Notes: generated from the sequence alone by a model not told the origin. DNA of 26,628 nucleotides from SG8-30 sp964406445 (GCA_964406445.1 CAYORU010000045.1:1-26628); one strand, 5' to 3'; numbered from the stretch's first letter, positions 13,131-22,172 are shown. Translations and numbers: made by a program.

Positions 13131-13700
13131 TTGATCCGTCACATCCATCGTTTCGCCACCGCCGGCCTGCTGCTCGTCGCGGCCAGCGCCGCCCACGCCA
13201 GCTACATCCCGGCGACGTGGTCCGACAGCATCACCAACTTCGGCACCTACGGGTGCCCGGGCGCCGGTGCCGCCTATCTCACCCAGGGCAGCTCCTGCAG
13301 CTACCAGCACGACGTCACCGACGGGGCAGGCGGCTTCCGGCTGTTCCCCACCGACATCATCACCGACTACACGCTGCGCCTCGACCTGCGGGATGACAAG
13401 GACAGTTACTGGTGGACGCCGGAGTGGGCCTTCGTCGACCTGCCCGGCATCACCGGCGACCGGATCTTCTTCGACGTCTCCGGGACCGAGTACGGCGGCG
13501 TGTCCCTGCTCGGCTTCCTCGAGCTCAACGTCTTCGGCACGCTGTCCGTGACCGTCAGTTCGCTCAAGGGCGATTTCTACCTCGCGGGGTCCGACCTCTA
13601 CGCGAGGGGCGTGCGCTCCGTCCCGGAGCCCGCGACGCTCGGGCTGCTCGGGCTCGGACTGCTCGGCGTCGGCTTCGCCCGGCGCGCCCGCAAGGCCTGA
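13131..13700 (+). CDS. PEP-CTERM sorting-domain protein
   Basis: This 189-residue protein starts at TTG, 9 bases after AGGAG; no in-frame ATG is near. An N-terminal signal (FATAGLLLVAASAAHAS) is followed by a beta-rich extracellular domain with an early cysteine pair (YGCPGAG and SSCSYQHD). The C-terminus is a textbook PEP-CTERM: VPEPATLGLLGLGLLGVGFA then a basic RRARKA tail. Such proteins are cleaved by an exosortase (EpsH/XrtA type) and released to the surface or the exopolysaccharide matrix. No exosortase gene is in this window. Expression is probably driven by the sigma-54 promoter just upstream and ended by the strong terminator at 13722. Confidence 0.92.
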   Translation: MIRHIHRFATAGLLLVAASAAHASYIPATWSDSITNFGTYGCPGAGAAYLTQGSSCSYQHDVTDGAGGFRLFPTDIITDYTLRLDLRDDKDSYWWTPEWAFVDLPGITGDRIFFDVSGTEYGGVSLLGFLELNVFGTLSVTVSSLKGDFYLAGSDLYARGVRSVPEPATLGLLGLGLLGVGFARRARKA

Positions 13701-13721
13701 AGCCCGTCAGGCTCGATCGAC

Positions 13722-13753
13722 GAAACGCCCCGCATCGCGGGGCGTTTCTCTTT
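13722..13753 (+). terminator. Intrinsic terminator after the PEP-CTERM gene
   Basis: GAAACGCCCCGC-ATC-GCGGGGCGTTTC is a perfect 12-bp stem with a 3-base loop followed by TCTTT. It lies 22 bases after the stop codon and 18 bases before the stop of the convergent DUF4139 gene. It may also end that gene's transcripts, since the symmetric arm places AAAC/GTTT at both feet. Confidence 0.9.
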
Positions 13754-13770
13754 CCGGCGCCCGCCAGCGG

Positions 13771-15288
13771 CTACCAGGTGTAGCGCACCCGGTAGGTGAC
13801 CACGGCCTCGCCGTCCTTCGCGACGCGCAGCGGGAACTCCACCAGCGCGGCGTCCTTCTTCTCGAAGGGCACGGAGCTCGACAGGATCTTCCAGTTGCTC
13901 CAGCGGTACAGGCTCTCGCGCACGAGCACCTCGACCGGCTCGGCCTTGTGGTTGCGGACCTTGATCTCGAAGGCCTCCTCCATCACCCGGCCGCGCGTGT
14001 CGACGGTGAACTCCGTCTGCCGCCGCTCGCCGACCACGTCGAAGGCGGTGCCGAGCCTCACGCGGACGTCCTCGTCCTTCGGCGTGTGGCCGATGGCATC
14101 CTCGCCGACGAATTCCAGGCTGCCGTCCGCCGTGTCGAGCTGCGACACGCGCACGCGGCCCGCGGGCAGCGGCACGCCGAGGCCGGACGACTTGTCGTTG
14201 CGGAACTCGAGCCACACGTCGACCTTGCCGTTCGAGGCCGGCAGGAACTCGCGGTCCACGACCGGGCCGCCGCCGAAGCCGAAGCCCTGCGCGCCGTAGT
14301 AGACGAGCTTCTTGCGCGCCGGCACGCGCTTCGCCGCGTCGAACAGCTCCAGCTGCTTGGTCGAGTTGTTCGGCAGGGTGGTCGGCCGGCCGAGCGTGTA
14401 GAGGTGGTACTCGAAGAACGCCTTCTCCTCGAAGCCCGCGTCGGCCTCCATGGCCATCGCGACCATGCCGCCCTTGGCGCGCGACATCGGCGCGGGCTGC
14501 GCGCGGTTGACCTCTCCGGCGACGAGCTTCAGCTTCGCGTCCTCGTACGAGGCGCCGGACTGGTTGATGATGCTGACCCAGGCGCCGACGTCGACGAAGC
14601 CCGAGTTCGCGTCGGCCCCGGGCGTGAACAGCAGGTTGTAGTCCGCCCACCAGGTGATTCCGCCGGTCTGGTAGGCGACCCGCGCGCGGTGCGTGCCGCC
14701 CTTCGCGGCCGCGACGTCCCACTCGAGGGTCGGCCGGGTGATCAGGCCGCCGGGCAGCTCGCCGACGCGGATGCCGCTCCACTGCCGAAGCGCGTGGATG
14801 CCACCGTCCGCACCTCGCAGCACGAGGCCGTCCCAGGACGAGAGCAGGGTGCCGTCGATGACGGCCACGCCGTCGCCGCGCGGCGTCTCGACGGTGACCG
14901 GCCGGTCGACGTAGCGCGACAGCAGCTTCTCCGTGCTCACCAGGTCGAACTGGAAGTTCTGCTCGAGCACGCGCGTCCCGGCCGGATCGGTGAGCGAGGC
15001 GAAGGCGACGGTCGTCGGGTCGATCAGCGCCGCGACGTCCGTGAACTTGAGCTTCGAACGCCCCTTGGGCAGCTCGAGGTCGCGGTCGGTCCGCACCACG
15101 GCGTAGCCCGGCAGCTGGCTCGCCGGCGGCGTGCCCTGGCCCGGCAGCGGCCGGTACCAGTCGGCAGGGATCGCGCCCGGTTGCGCGGAGCTGTAGACCG
15201 TCAGGCTGGTCTGCGGGGCCGCAGCCAGCGCCGGGACGGTGAGGGCCAGGCCGGCCACGAGGGCGGCCGGGCGGCGGGCAGGGGGCAT
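13771..15288 (-). CDS. Exported DUF4139 domain protein
   Basis: The ATG at 15288 is preceded by AAGGAGA and gives 505 residues with a Sec signal (ALVAGLALTVPALAAAPQ). Segments typical of DUF4139 proteins include TSLTVYSSAQPG near the N-terminus, WWADYNLLFTPG, GAWVSIINQSGASYEDAKLK, LVAGEVNRA, and the late VRNHKAEPVEVLVRESLYRW followed by KILSSSVPFEKKD and VVTYRVRYTW at the end. The family is predicted to be beta-rich, periplasmic or surface-exposed, and functionally unassigned. It stands alone, convergent with the PEP-CTERM gene, with 182 bases before the next gene upstream. Confidence 0.87.
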   Translation of the reverse strand: MPPARRPAALVAGLALTVPALAAAPQTSLTVYSSAQPGAIPADWYRPLPGQGTPPASQLPGYAVVRTDRDLELPKGRSKLKFTDVAALIDPTTVAFASLTDPAGTRVLEQNFQFDLVSTEKLLSRYVDRPVTVETPRGDGVAVIDGTLLSSWDGLVLRGADGGIHALRQWSGIRVGELPGGLITRPTLEWDVAAAKGGTHRARVAYQTGGITWWADYNLLFTPGADANSGFVDVGAWVSIINQSGASYEDAKLKLVAGEVNRAQPAPMSRAKGGMVAMAMEADAGFEEKAFFEYHLYTLGRPTTLPNNSTKQLELFDAAKRVPARKKLVYYGAQGFGFGGGPVVDREFLPASNGKVDVWLEFRNDKSSGLGVPLPAGRVRVSQLDTADGSLEFVGEDAIGHTPKDEDVRVRLGTAFDVVGERRQTEFTVDTRGRVMEEAFEIKVRNHKAEPVEVLVRESLYRWSNWKILSSSVPFEKKDAALVEFPLRVAKDGEAVVTYRVRYTW

Positions 15289-15470
15289 GGCGACTCTCCT
15301 TGTGGCGAAGGCCACGCAGGATAGACGACCCGGGACCGCGTGGGGTTCCGCTCGCAGCGCCAGCCGCCCGGATCAAAGCCGTTTCCAAGGTAGCGTGGGT
15401 CGCCAGGAGGCCCGGCGCAGGTGCAGTCACCCGACCCGCCCGGGGAAACCGGCGCCCGCGAGGGGGGCGG

Positions 15471-17957
15471 CTACTGGCGAAGCGTGGCGATCGGCGGGCT
15501 GTTGACCACGCCGCGGGCCGCGAAGGTGCCGGCCCCGCCGACCAGCAGGACGCCGAGCGCGAGGCCGATGCCCCACACCGCGGGATCGACCTGGTAGTTC
15601 AGGTTGAACAGCTCGGTCGCGATCGACCACCCGCCGATGGTCGCGCCGGTCGCGGCGAGCAGCCCCGCCAGCACGCCGATCGTGGTGAACTCCGCTGCCA
15701 CGCCCTTGAGCACGACCATCCGGCTGGCGCCCAGCGTGCGCAGCATGGCGCTCTCGTAGCGGCGCTCGTCGCGGGTCGACTGGATTGCCGCGAGCAGCAC
15801 GACGACGCCGGCGGCGATCGTGAACAGGAAGACGTACTGCACCGCGAGCGAGGCGCGATCCATCACCTCGCGGACCTGCGACAGGATCGCCTCGACGTCA
15901 AACACCGAGACGCTCGGGAACTCCCGCACCAGCCCCGTCAGCAGCCGCCGCTCGTCGGCGTCGAGCTTCACCGCCGTGAGCCAGGTGCCGACCATGCCGT
16001 CGAGCGCGCCCGGCGAGAACACCAGGAAGAAGTTCGGCTGGAACGAATCCCACTGCACCTCGCGGAAGCTCGCGACCTCGGCCTCGAGCGGCTCGCCGGC
16101 CACGTCGAAGGCGAGCCGGTCGCCGAGTTCGAGCCCGAGTTCGTCGCGATAGTCGGTCGCGACGGACACTCGCGGGCGGCCTGCGTCCCCCGGATCCCAC
16201 CAGCGGCCGCCGACCAGCTTGTTGCCCGGGCTCAGGGTCTCCGACCAGCTGAGGTTCTGCTCACGCTCGGCGAAGCCGCGCGCGCGATCCGAGGCGAGCG
16301 CCATCTCCCCGACCGGGCGGTCGTTGATGGCGGTGAGCCGCGCCCGGATCATCGGGTAGAGCCGGGGCTCGGCCATGCCGCGGTCGGTGAAGTACCGCGA
16401 GAACTCGTCCGTGCCGTCCGCCGGGATGTTGATCAGGAAGTGATTGGGCGTGTCCTCGGGCAGGCTCCGCTGCCAGTCCTCGAGCAGGTCGTTGCGCACC
16501 ACCGCGAGCAGCAGCAGCACCATCAGTCCCAATCCGAAGGCCACCACCTGCGCGATGCTCTCGGTGCCGCGGCGCGAGACGTTGGCGAGCCCGTAGCGCC
16601 AGGACACGCCCACGCCGCCGCGCAGGCGCCCGGCGGCGCGCACCAGCAGCCAGCCCGCCCCGTAGAGCAGCGCCACCGTCGCGAGCGTCCCGGCCGCGAC
16701 GTAGCCGACCAGGCGCGCATCCCGGACCAGCGCGAACAGCAGCGCGCACAGCGCGCCGAGCGCGAACAGGTAGGCGGCCGCATAGCGCAGCGGCGGCGGC
16801 TCGAGGTTGCGGCGCAGCACCCGCGCCGGCGGCACGCGCTTCAGCTGCAGCAGCGGCGGCAGCGCGAAGCCGACCAGGATGATCACGGCGGTGGCGAGGC
16901 CGAGCAGCGCCGGCGCCATGGTCGGGGGCGGCAGCTCGCCCTGGATCAGCTCGCCGAGCAGCGCCGCGAGCCCGGCCTGGGCCACGTAGCCGAGCGCGGC
17001 GCCGAGCAGCGCCGCGGCCAGGCCGAGCAGCACCAGCTCGAGCACGACCACGCGCAGCACGAAGTCCTGCGAAGCGCCCATGCACTTCATCAGCGCCACG
17101 TTGTCGAGGTGCCGGCGCACGTAGCGGCGCGCCGCCATCGCGACGGCGACGGCCCCGAGCAGCACGGTGATCAGCGCGGAGAGGTTCAGGAAGCGGCCGG
17201 CGCGCTCGGTCGCCGACTGGATCTGCGGGCTCTCCTCCGCGGCGTCCACCAGCCGCTCGCCGCGCTGCTTGCGCGACTCGATCCAGGCCTTGAACTCGCG
17301 CACCTCGGCCGGCTCGCCGGCGAACAGGATCGCGTGCGTGGCCCGGCTGCCGGGCTGCAGCAGCTGCGTGGCGGGGATGTCGGAGATGTTCATGAGCAGC
17401 GACGCCGCGAGGTCGACGAAGGCCGAGCCCTGGTCGGGCCGGTAGTCGAGCACCTGCGTCACGCGAAACGCGGCCGCGCCGATGCTGACCGTGTCGCCCA
17501 CGGCGACGCCGAGCCGGGCCATCAGCCGCGAATCCAGCCAGGCCTCGCCCTCGCCCGGGATCGCGGCGGTCACCCGGCCCGGGCCGAAGGGCTCGTCGGC
17601 GATGCGCACGGCGCCGCGCAGCGGGTAGCCCGCGCTCACCGCGCGGATCGCCGCGAGCGAGGAGTCCTCGCCGCGGAACACCACGCTCGGGAACGAGAGC
17701 GTGCGCGCAGTCGCAAGGCCGCGGACCCGCGCCGCCTCGACGTAGTCGTCCGACAGCTCCTGCGCCGAGCGCAGCCTGAGGTCCGCGGCGATGACCTCGC
17801 CGGCCTGCCGGGCCACCGCCTGGCCGATCCGGTCGGTGAAGAAGCCGACGGCGGTGAGGGCCGTCACGGCGACCAGCAGGGCCGCGAGCAGCACCGCCAG
17901 CTCGCCCGACTTCCAGTCGCGCGCTACCGCCAGCAGCGCGAAGCGCAGCGCGCGCAC
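15471..17957 (-). CDS. ybbP: ABC transporter permease, YbbP type (FtsX-like domains)
   Basis: This 828-residue membrane protein starts at GTG 17957, two bases after the YbbA gene ends. An N-terminal transmembrane segment (LAVLLAALLVAVTALTAVGF) is followed by a large periplasmic MacB-PCD-like domain. An FtsX-like core follows, with several membrane helices (INLSALITVLLGAVAVAMAA-like region, then VVVLELVLLGLAAALLGAAL). A second periplasmic domain and a second FtsX core close the protein (YVFLFTIAAGVVVLLAAI; GVLAGLLAATGATIGGWSIA). Length and order match E. coli YbbP (about 800 residues). With YbbA it probably forms a mechanotransmitting ABC complex handling lipophilic substrates or lipoproteins; the substrate is unknown. 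Confidence 0.9.
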   Translation of the reverse strand: MRALRFALLAVARDWKSGELAVLLAALLVAVTALTAVGFFTDRIGQAVARQAGEVIAADLRLRSAQELSDDYVEAARVRGLATARTLSFPSVVFRGEDSSLAAIRAVSAGYPLRGAVRIADEPFGPGRVTAAIPGEGEAWLDSRLMARLGVAVGDTVSIGAAAFRVTQVLDYRPDQGSAFVDLAASLLMNISDIPATQLLQPGSRATHAILFAGEPAEVREFKAWIESRKQRGERLVDAAEESPQIQSATERAGRFLNLSALITVLLGAVAVAMAARRYVRRHLDNVALMKCMGASQDFVLRVVVLELVLLGLAAALLGAALGYVAQAGLAALLGELIQGELPPPTMAPALLGLATAVIILVGFALPPLLQLKRVPPARVLRRNLEPPPLRYAAAYLFALGALCALLFALVRDARLVGYVAAGTLATVALLYGAGWLLVRAAGRLRGGVGVSWRYGLANVSRRGTESIAQVVAFGLGLMVLLLLAVVRNDLLEDWQRSLPEDTPNHFLINIPADGTDEFSRYFTDRGMAEPRLYPMIRARLTAINDRPVGEMALASDRARGFAEREQNLSWSETLSPGNKLVGGRWWDPGDAGRPRVSVATDYRDELGLELGDRLAFDVAGEPLEAEVASFREVQWDSFQPNFFLVFSPGALDGMVGTWLTAVKLDADERRLLTGLVREFPSVSVFDVEAILSQVREVMDRASLAVQYVFLFTIAAGVVVLLAAIQSTRDERRYESAMLRTLGASRMVVLKGVAAEFTTIGVLAGLLAATGATIGGWSIATELFNLNYQVDPAVWGIGLALGVLLVGGAGTFAARGVVNSPPIATLRQ

Positions 17958-17959
17958 GC

Positions 17960-18634
17960 TCAGGCCACCAGCCGGCCGGCGTCGATCTCGACGACCCGGC
18001 CGCAGCGCGCGGCGAGCCCGCGGTCATGGGTCACGAGCACCAGCGTGGCGCCGGTGGCGGCGTTGAGGTCGAAGAGCAACTTGCTGATGCGCTCGCCGGT
18101 CGCCGTGTCGAGGTTGCCGGTCGGCTCGTCGGCGAAGAGCACCGTGGGCTGGGTGACGAAGGCGCGCGCGATCGCGACCCGCTGCTGCTCGCCGCCGGAC
18201 AGCTGCCGCGGGTAGTGGCCGAGGCGCCCGCCGAGGCCGACCTTCTCGAGGACCTCGCGCGCGGCGGCGCGCGCGTCGCGCCGCCCGGCCAGCTCGAGGG
18301 GCAGCATCACGTTCTCGAGGGCGGTGAGGGAAGGCACGAGGTGGAAGGACTGGAACACGAACCCGACGTGGCTGGCGCGCAGCGCCGCGCGGCCGTCCTC
18401 GTCGAGCGCGGAGAGCTCCTGCCCGTCCAGGAACACCTGCCCCGAGCTCGGCGCGTCGAGGCCCGCGAGCAGCGCGAGCAGCGTGGACTTGCCGGCGCCC
18501 GAGGCGCCGACGATCGCGACGGTCTCGCCGCCGGCCACGGCGAAATCCACGCCGTCGAGGATGGTCAGCGTTCCCTCGGGACTGCTAACCTCCTTGCGCA
18601 ACTTTCTCGCCTCGAGAACTGTCTTCGTTTCCAT
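17960..18634 (-). CDS. ybbA: ABC transporter ATP-binding protein, YbbA type (MacB/LolD family)
   Basis: This 224-residue cytoplasmic ATPase has Walker A GASGAGKST (43-51), Q-loop FVFQSFHLVPS (93-103), signature LSGGEQQRVAIAR (145-157), Walker B VLFADEPTGN (165-174) and switch His in LVTHDRGLA. The ATG at 18634 aligns the protein with E. coli YbbA from its first residues. That start codon overlaps, on the opposite strand, the ATG of tesA. It is followed two bases later by ybbP, so the pair is one operon. Confidence 0.93.
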   Translation of the reverse strand: METKTVLEARKLRKEVSSPEGTLTILDGVDFAVAGGETVAIVGASGAGKSTLLALLAGLDAPSSGQVFLDGQELSALDEDGRAALRASHVGFVFQSFHLVPSLTALENVMLPLELAGRRDARAAAREVLEKVGLGGRLGHYPRQLSGGEQQRVAIARAFVTQPTVLFADEPTGNLDTATGERISKLLFDLNAATGATLVLVTHDRGLAARCGRVVEIDAGRLVA

Positions 18635-19262
18635 GCGACCCGCCCGCTGGCTCTTCCTGTTCCTGCTGTTCACGGCCTCCGCCGCGCCCGCCGCCGGGAC
18701 CGCGCCCGCGGGCCCGTCCATCCTCGTGCTCGGCGACTCGCTGTCGGCCGGCTACGGGCTGCGCGTCGAGCAGGGCTGGGTGGCGCTCCTGCAGCGCCGG
18801 CTGGACGCCGAAGGGTACGGATACCGCACCGTCAACGCCAGCGTGTCGGGCGAGACCACCGGCGGCGGTCTCGCGCGCCTGCCGCGCGCCCTCGAGCGCC
18901 ACCGCCCTGACATCGTCATCATCGCGCTCGGCGGCAACGACGGCCTGCGCGGACTGCCCGTGGGCGAACTGCGCGGCAACCTCGAGTCCATGATCCGGGC
19001 GAGCCGCGCTGCCGGCGCCCGGGTCCTGCTCGCGGGCATGCGCATCCCGACCAACTATGGCCCGCAGTACACGGAGAAGTTCTTCTCCACCTACGCCGAG
19101 CTCGCCAGGAGCCAGAAGGTCGCCCTCGTGCCCTTCTTCCTCGAGGGCGTCGCGCTGCGCGACGACCTGTTCCAGGACGACGGCATCCACCCGAACGCCG
19201 CGGCGCAGCCGCTCCTGCTCGGCAACGTCTGGCCCGTCCTGGAGCCGCTCCTCGCCCGCTGA
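18633..19262 (+). CDS. tesA: TesA-type periplasmic esterase (acyl-CoA thioesterase I / lysophospholipase L1), SGNH hydrolase
   Basis: This 209-residue exported enzyme has a signal peptide (LFLFLLFTASAAPAAG). SGNH catalytic blocks are in order: block I LGDSLSAGYG with Ser36, block III GGNDGLRG with Asn102, and block V DDGIHPN with Asp183 and His186. The TesA family hydrolyses acyl thioesters, lysophospholipids and arylesters in the periplasm. Divergence from ybbA-ybbP is the same as in E. coli. Only weak ribosome-site sequence precedes the ATG, because that stretch is also the 5' coding end of ybbA. Confidence 0.93.
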   Translation: MRPARWLFLFLLFTASAAPAAGTAPAGPSILVLGDSLSAGYGLRVEQGWVALLQRRLDAEGYGYRTVNASVSGETTGGGLARLPRALERHRPDIVIIALGGNDGLRGLPVGELRGNLESMIRASRAAGARVLLAGMRIPTNYGPQYTEKFFSTYAELARSQKVALVPFFLEGVALRDDLFQDDGIHPNAAAQPLLLGNVWPVLEPLLAR

Positions 19263-19309
19263 GAGGGTTTTCGCGGGGTTCGCCGCGACGGATGCGCGGG
19301 GCGCGCGGA

Positions 19310-19339
19310 TTGTGGCGCCGCGAAGCGCGATGCTATAAC
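19310..19339 (+). promoter_or_regulatory. Sigma-70 promoter of fadD
   Basis: TTGTGG (19310-19315), an 18-base spacer and TATAAC (19334-19339) fit a sigma-70 promoter, between tesA and fadD. The leader to the GTG at 19409 would be about 63 bases. It implies that fadD is transcribed separately from tesA. Confidence 0.55.
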
Positions 19340-19408
19340 CCGTCTGCTGTTTCCGAACACTATTTTGCGGCGCAACAAGGACTTGAATCGCGCCCCGGAG
19401 CTGTCGCC

Positions 19409-21094
19409 GTGGACAAGATCTGGCTGAAGAACTATCCCCCGGGCGTGCCCGCGGAGATCAACCCCGAGGAGTACCCGTCCCTCAAGGCCCTGTTCGAGGA
19501 GTCCTGCCGCAAGCACGCCGCGCGGCCGGCCTTCACCAACATGGGCCGGACCCTCACCTACGCGGAGATGGACGAGCTGTCGCGGCGCTTCGGCGCCTGG
19601 CTGCAGAAGGAAGCCGGCCTGGGCAAGGGCGACCGCGTCGCCATCATGATGCCGAACCTGCTGCAGTACCCGATCGCGATCTTCGGGGCGCTGCGCGCCG
19701 GGCTCACGGTCGTCAACACCAACCCGATGTACACGCCGCGCGAGGTGGAGCACCAGCTCAAGGACTCCGGCGCGACGGCGATGGTCATCTTCGAGAACGC
19801 CTGCTCCACCCTGCAGCAGGTGCTCGCCAACACGCCCGTCAGGAAGGTGATCGTCACCGGCGTCGGCGACCTGCTCGGCTTCCCGAAGGGGCCGATCGTC
19901 AACTTCATGCTGCGGCACGTGAAGAAGATGGTGCCGGCGTGGGACCTTCCAGGCGCCGTGCGCTTCAACGACGTGCTGTCGCGTGGCGCTTCGCTGACCC
20001 TGGACCCGGTCGAGCCCGGTCCCGAGGACGTCGCCTTCCTGCAGTACACCGGCGGCACGACCGGCGTCGCGAAGGGCGCGGTGCTCACCCACCGCAACCT
20101 CGTCGCCAACACGGTCCAGATCGTCACCTGGGGCAATCTCGGCGAGATCCCGGGCGCGGTCGTGATCACCGCGCTGCCGCTCTACCACATCTTCGCGCTG
20201 ACCTCGAACTGCCTGACCTTCGTCTACGTCGGCGGCCAGAACGTCCTGATCACCAACCCGCGCGACATGAAGGCCTTCGTCGAGGAGCTCGGCAAGGTCA
20301 AGGCGACGTTCATCACCGGCGTGAACACGCTGTTCAACGGCCTGCTCAACACGCCCGGCTTCGAGAAGCTCGACTTCAGCTCCATGAAGGTGGCGCTCGG
20401 CGGCGGCATGGCGGTGCAGGCCGCGGTGTCGGAGCGCTGGCGCAAGGCCACCGGCCGCGACATCTGCCAGGGCTGGGGCCTGACCGAGACCTCGCCGGTC
20501 GCGACCTGCAACCGCGTGGACGAGCTGTCGTTCACCGGGTCGATCGGCTACCCGATGCCCTCGACCGAGATCGCGATCCTCGACGACGACGGCAACGAGC
20601 TGCCGGTCGGCGCCTCCGGCGAGATCTGCGTGCGCGGCCCGCAGGTGATGCGCGGCTACTGGAACCGGCCGGAGGAGACCGCCAAGGTCCTCATGCCGAA
20701 CGGGTACCTGCGCACCGGCGACATCGGCCGGATGGACGAGAAGGGCCTGAGCTACATCGAGGACCGCAAGAAGGACATGATCCTCGTCTCAGGCTTCAAC
20801 GTGTACCCGAACGAGGTCGAGGGCGTGGTCGCGAAGATGCCCGAGATCCTCGAGGTCGCCGCGGTGGCGCAGGACGACGAGAAGTCCGGCGAAGTCGTGG
20901 CGCTGTTCGTGGTGAAGAAGGACCCGTCGCTCACCGCCGAGCAGGTGATCGCCTTCTGCAAGAAGGAGCTCACCGGCTACAAGGTGCCGCGCACGGTCCA
21001 CTTCCGCGACGAGCTGCCCAAGACCAACGTCGGCAAGATCCTGCGCCGCGAGCTGCGCGACGAGCTGCGCAAGAAGGCCAAGGCCGCCGCCTGA
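19409..21094 (+). CDS. fadD: Long-chain-fatty-acid--CoA ligase
   Basis: The GTG start, 8 bases after CGGAG, gives 561 residues, the same length as E. coli FadD. The sequence tracks that protein from the first residues (KIWLKNYPPGVPAEINPEEY). The AMP-binding P-loop is YTGGTTGVAKGA (about 213-224). Others are GWGLTETSPV, the YLRTGDIGRMDEKG adenylation motif and KDMILVSGFNVYPNEVE, the fatty-acyl-CoA synthetase signature. A C-terminal lysine in NVGKILRREL completes the active site. It activates fatty acids to acyl-CoA at the inner membrane for beta-oxidation or lipid synthesis. It lies downstream of tesA, which releases fatty acids, so the pairing is metabolically sensible although each has its own signals. 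Confidence 0.95.
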   Translation: MDKIWLKNYPPGVPAEINPEEYPSLKALFEESCRKHAARPAFTNMGRTLTYAEMDELSRRFGAWLQKEAGLGKGDRVAIMMPNLLQYPIAIFGALRAGLTVVNTNPMYTPREVEHQLKDSGATAMVIFENACSTLQQVLANTPVRKVIVTGVGDLLGFPKGPIVNFMLRHVKKMVPAWDLPGAVRFNDVLSRGASLTLDPVEPGPEDVAFLQYTGGTTGVAKGAVLTHRNLVANTVQIVTWGNLGEIPGAVVITALPLYHIFALTSNCLTFVYVGGQNVLITNPRDMKAFVEELGKVKATFITGVNTLFNGLLNTPGFEKLDFSSMKVALGGGMAVQAAVSERWRKATGRDICQGWGLTETSPVATCNRVDELSFTGSIGYPMPSTEIAILDDDGNELPVGASGEICVRGPQVMRGYWNRPEETAKVLMPNGYLRTGDIGRMDEKGLSYIEDRKKDMILVSGFNVYPNEVEGVVAKMPEILEVAAVAQDDEKSGEVVALFVVKKDPSLTAEQVIAFCKKELTGYKVPRTVHFRDELPKTNVGKILRRELRDELRKKAKAAA

Positions 21095-21108
21095 GCGGCC
21101 GCTCAGGC
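21089..21108. terminator. Perfect 20-bp palindrome containing both convergent stop codons
   Basis: GCCTGAGCGGCCGCTCAGGC is self-complementary over 20 bases. It contains the TGA of fadD (21092-21094) and, on the other strand, the TGA of azlD (21103-21105). In RNA it would form a short tight hairpin from either direction. No T run follows, so termination by it alone is doubtful. Confidence 0.45.
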
Positions 21109-21426
21109 CAGCAGCCTGAGCGCGGTGAACACGGCCATGCCGGCCGCGATGGTGGCGACGAAGCTGCGCGTCGCGAGATAGGCCGCCGCGCCGGCCAGCG
21201 CGCCCAGGAGCCTGAAGTTGCCCGGATCGAGGCGGACCTCGCCGCCCGCCACGGCGAGGTCGGGCACGACGATGGCGGCGAGCGCGCAGGCTGGCGCGTA
21301 GGCGAGCGCCTGGTCCACCACGGCCGGCAGCCGCACCCGTGCGCCGGCGAGCAGCAGGCCGGCGCGGGTGACGACCGTCGACAGGGCCACGCCGGCGATG
21401 GCGACCCAGGTCCAGGCCTCGCTCAC
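21103..21426 (-). CDS. azlD: AzlD-family branched-chain amino acid export subunit
   Basis: This 107-residue membrane protein starts at a GTG overlapping the azlC stop codon as GTGA. Segments VAIAGVALSTVVTRAGLLLA, LAYAPACALAAIVVPDLAV, NFRLLGALAGAAAYLATRSF and a final hydrophobic helix fit the four-helix AzlD family. With AzlC it forms an exporter of branched-chain amino acids or analogues. The stop codon lies inside the palindrome shared with fadD. Confidence 0.88.
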   Translation of the reverse strand: MSEAWTWVAIAGVALSTVVTRAGLLLAGARVRLPAVVDQALAYAPACALAAIVVPDLAVAGGEVRLDPGNFRLLGALAGAAAYLATRSFVATIAAGMAVFTALRLLA

Positions 21427-22172
21427 GCCGCGCGCTCCCCGATCCGGCGGCCCTGCAAGCGCTCCGCGGCGAGCGCGGCGGCCACCCCGCAGGCGATCGC
21501 GGCGAGCAGCCCCGTGCGCAGCGGCCAGGCGTGGGCGGCGACCGCGACCAGCGCCGACACCGCCACGCCCACCGCCGCGGCGCGCCGCAGGCAGAACGGG
21601 ATGAGCAACGCCACCAGGGCGAGTGTCCCTGCGAGGCCGAGGCCCCACTCGAGCGGGATGCGCGCCGCCAGCAGGATGCCGAGCACCGAGGCCAGGTGCC
21701 AGGCCGCCCAGTTGGCGATGGCCAGCCCGTGGAAATAGCTGTCGCGCTGCGGCCAGTCGGGCGAGGCCTGCATGCGGCGCATGAAGATCACGAAGGTGAT
21801 GTCGCCGGTGACGTAGCCGAGCCACAGGCGGCGCCGCCAAGACAGGTGGCCCAGCGGCTTTCTGAGCGCAGCCGCGTAGATGACGAAGCGCAGGTTGACC
21901 ATCAGCGCGGTGAGGAAGACGACCCAGACCGGCGAGCCGCCGACCAGCAAGGGCAGCGTGGCCAGCTGCGCCGACCCGGCGTAGGCAGAGGCCGAGAGTC
22001 CGAGCGCCTGCCACAGCGTGAGCCCGGACTGCACCATCGCGACACCCGTCACGAGGCCCCAGGCGAACACGCCCGGCACCGCGGGCATCATGTCGCGCAG
22101 GCCCTCGCGGAACGCGGCGGCGCGGGCTTCGGCGGCGGACGGCGGCAGGGCGGCGCCCAGGGCGTCGGACAC
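21423..22172 (-). CDS. azlC: AzlC-family branched-chain amino acid permease
   Basis: This 249-residue membrane protein starts at GTG 22172. Typical AzlC segments are FREGLRDMMPAVPGVFAWGL, the ASAYAGSAQLATLPLL signature near residues 60-75, LMVNLRFVIYAAALRKPLG and WLGYVTGDITFVIF. The protein has about six to eight hydrophobic helices. It is translated in a coupled manner with azlD. The substrate is inferred only from the family. Confidence 0.92.
   Translation of the reverse strand: MSDALGAALPPSAAEARAAAFREGLRDMMPAVPGVFAWGLVTGVAMVQSGLTLWQALGLSASAYAGSAQLATLPLLVGGSPVWVVFLTALMVNLRFVIYAAALRKPLGHLSWRRRLWLGYVTGDITFVIFMRRMQASPDWPQRDSYFHGLAIANWAAWHLASVLGILLAARIPLEWGLGLAGTLALVALLIPFCLRRAAAVGVAVSALVAVAAHAWPLRTGLLAAIACGVAAALAAERLQGRRIGERAA

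Noticed and set aside
15300..18215. Plus-strand open frame of 971 codons
   Set aside because: Antisense to ybbP and ybbA, whose protein motifs are unambiguous.
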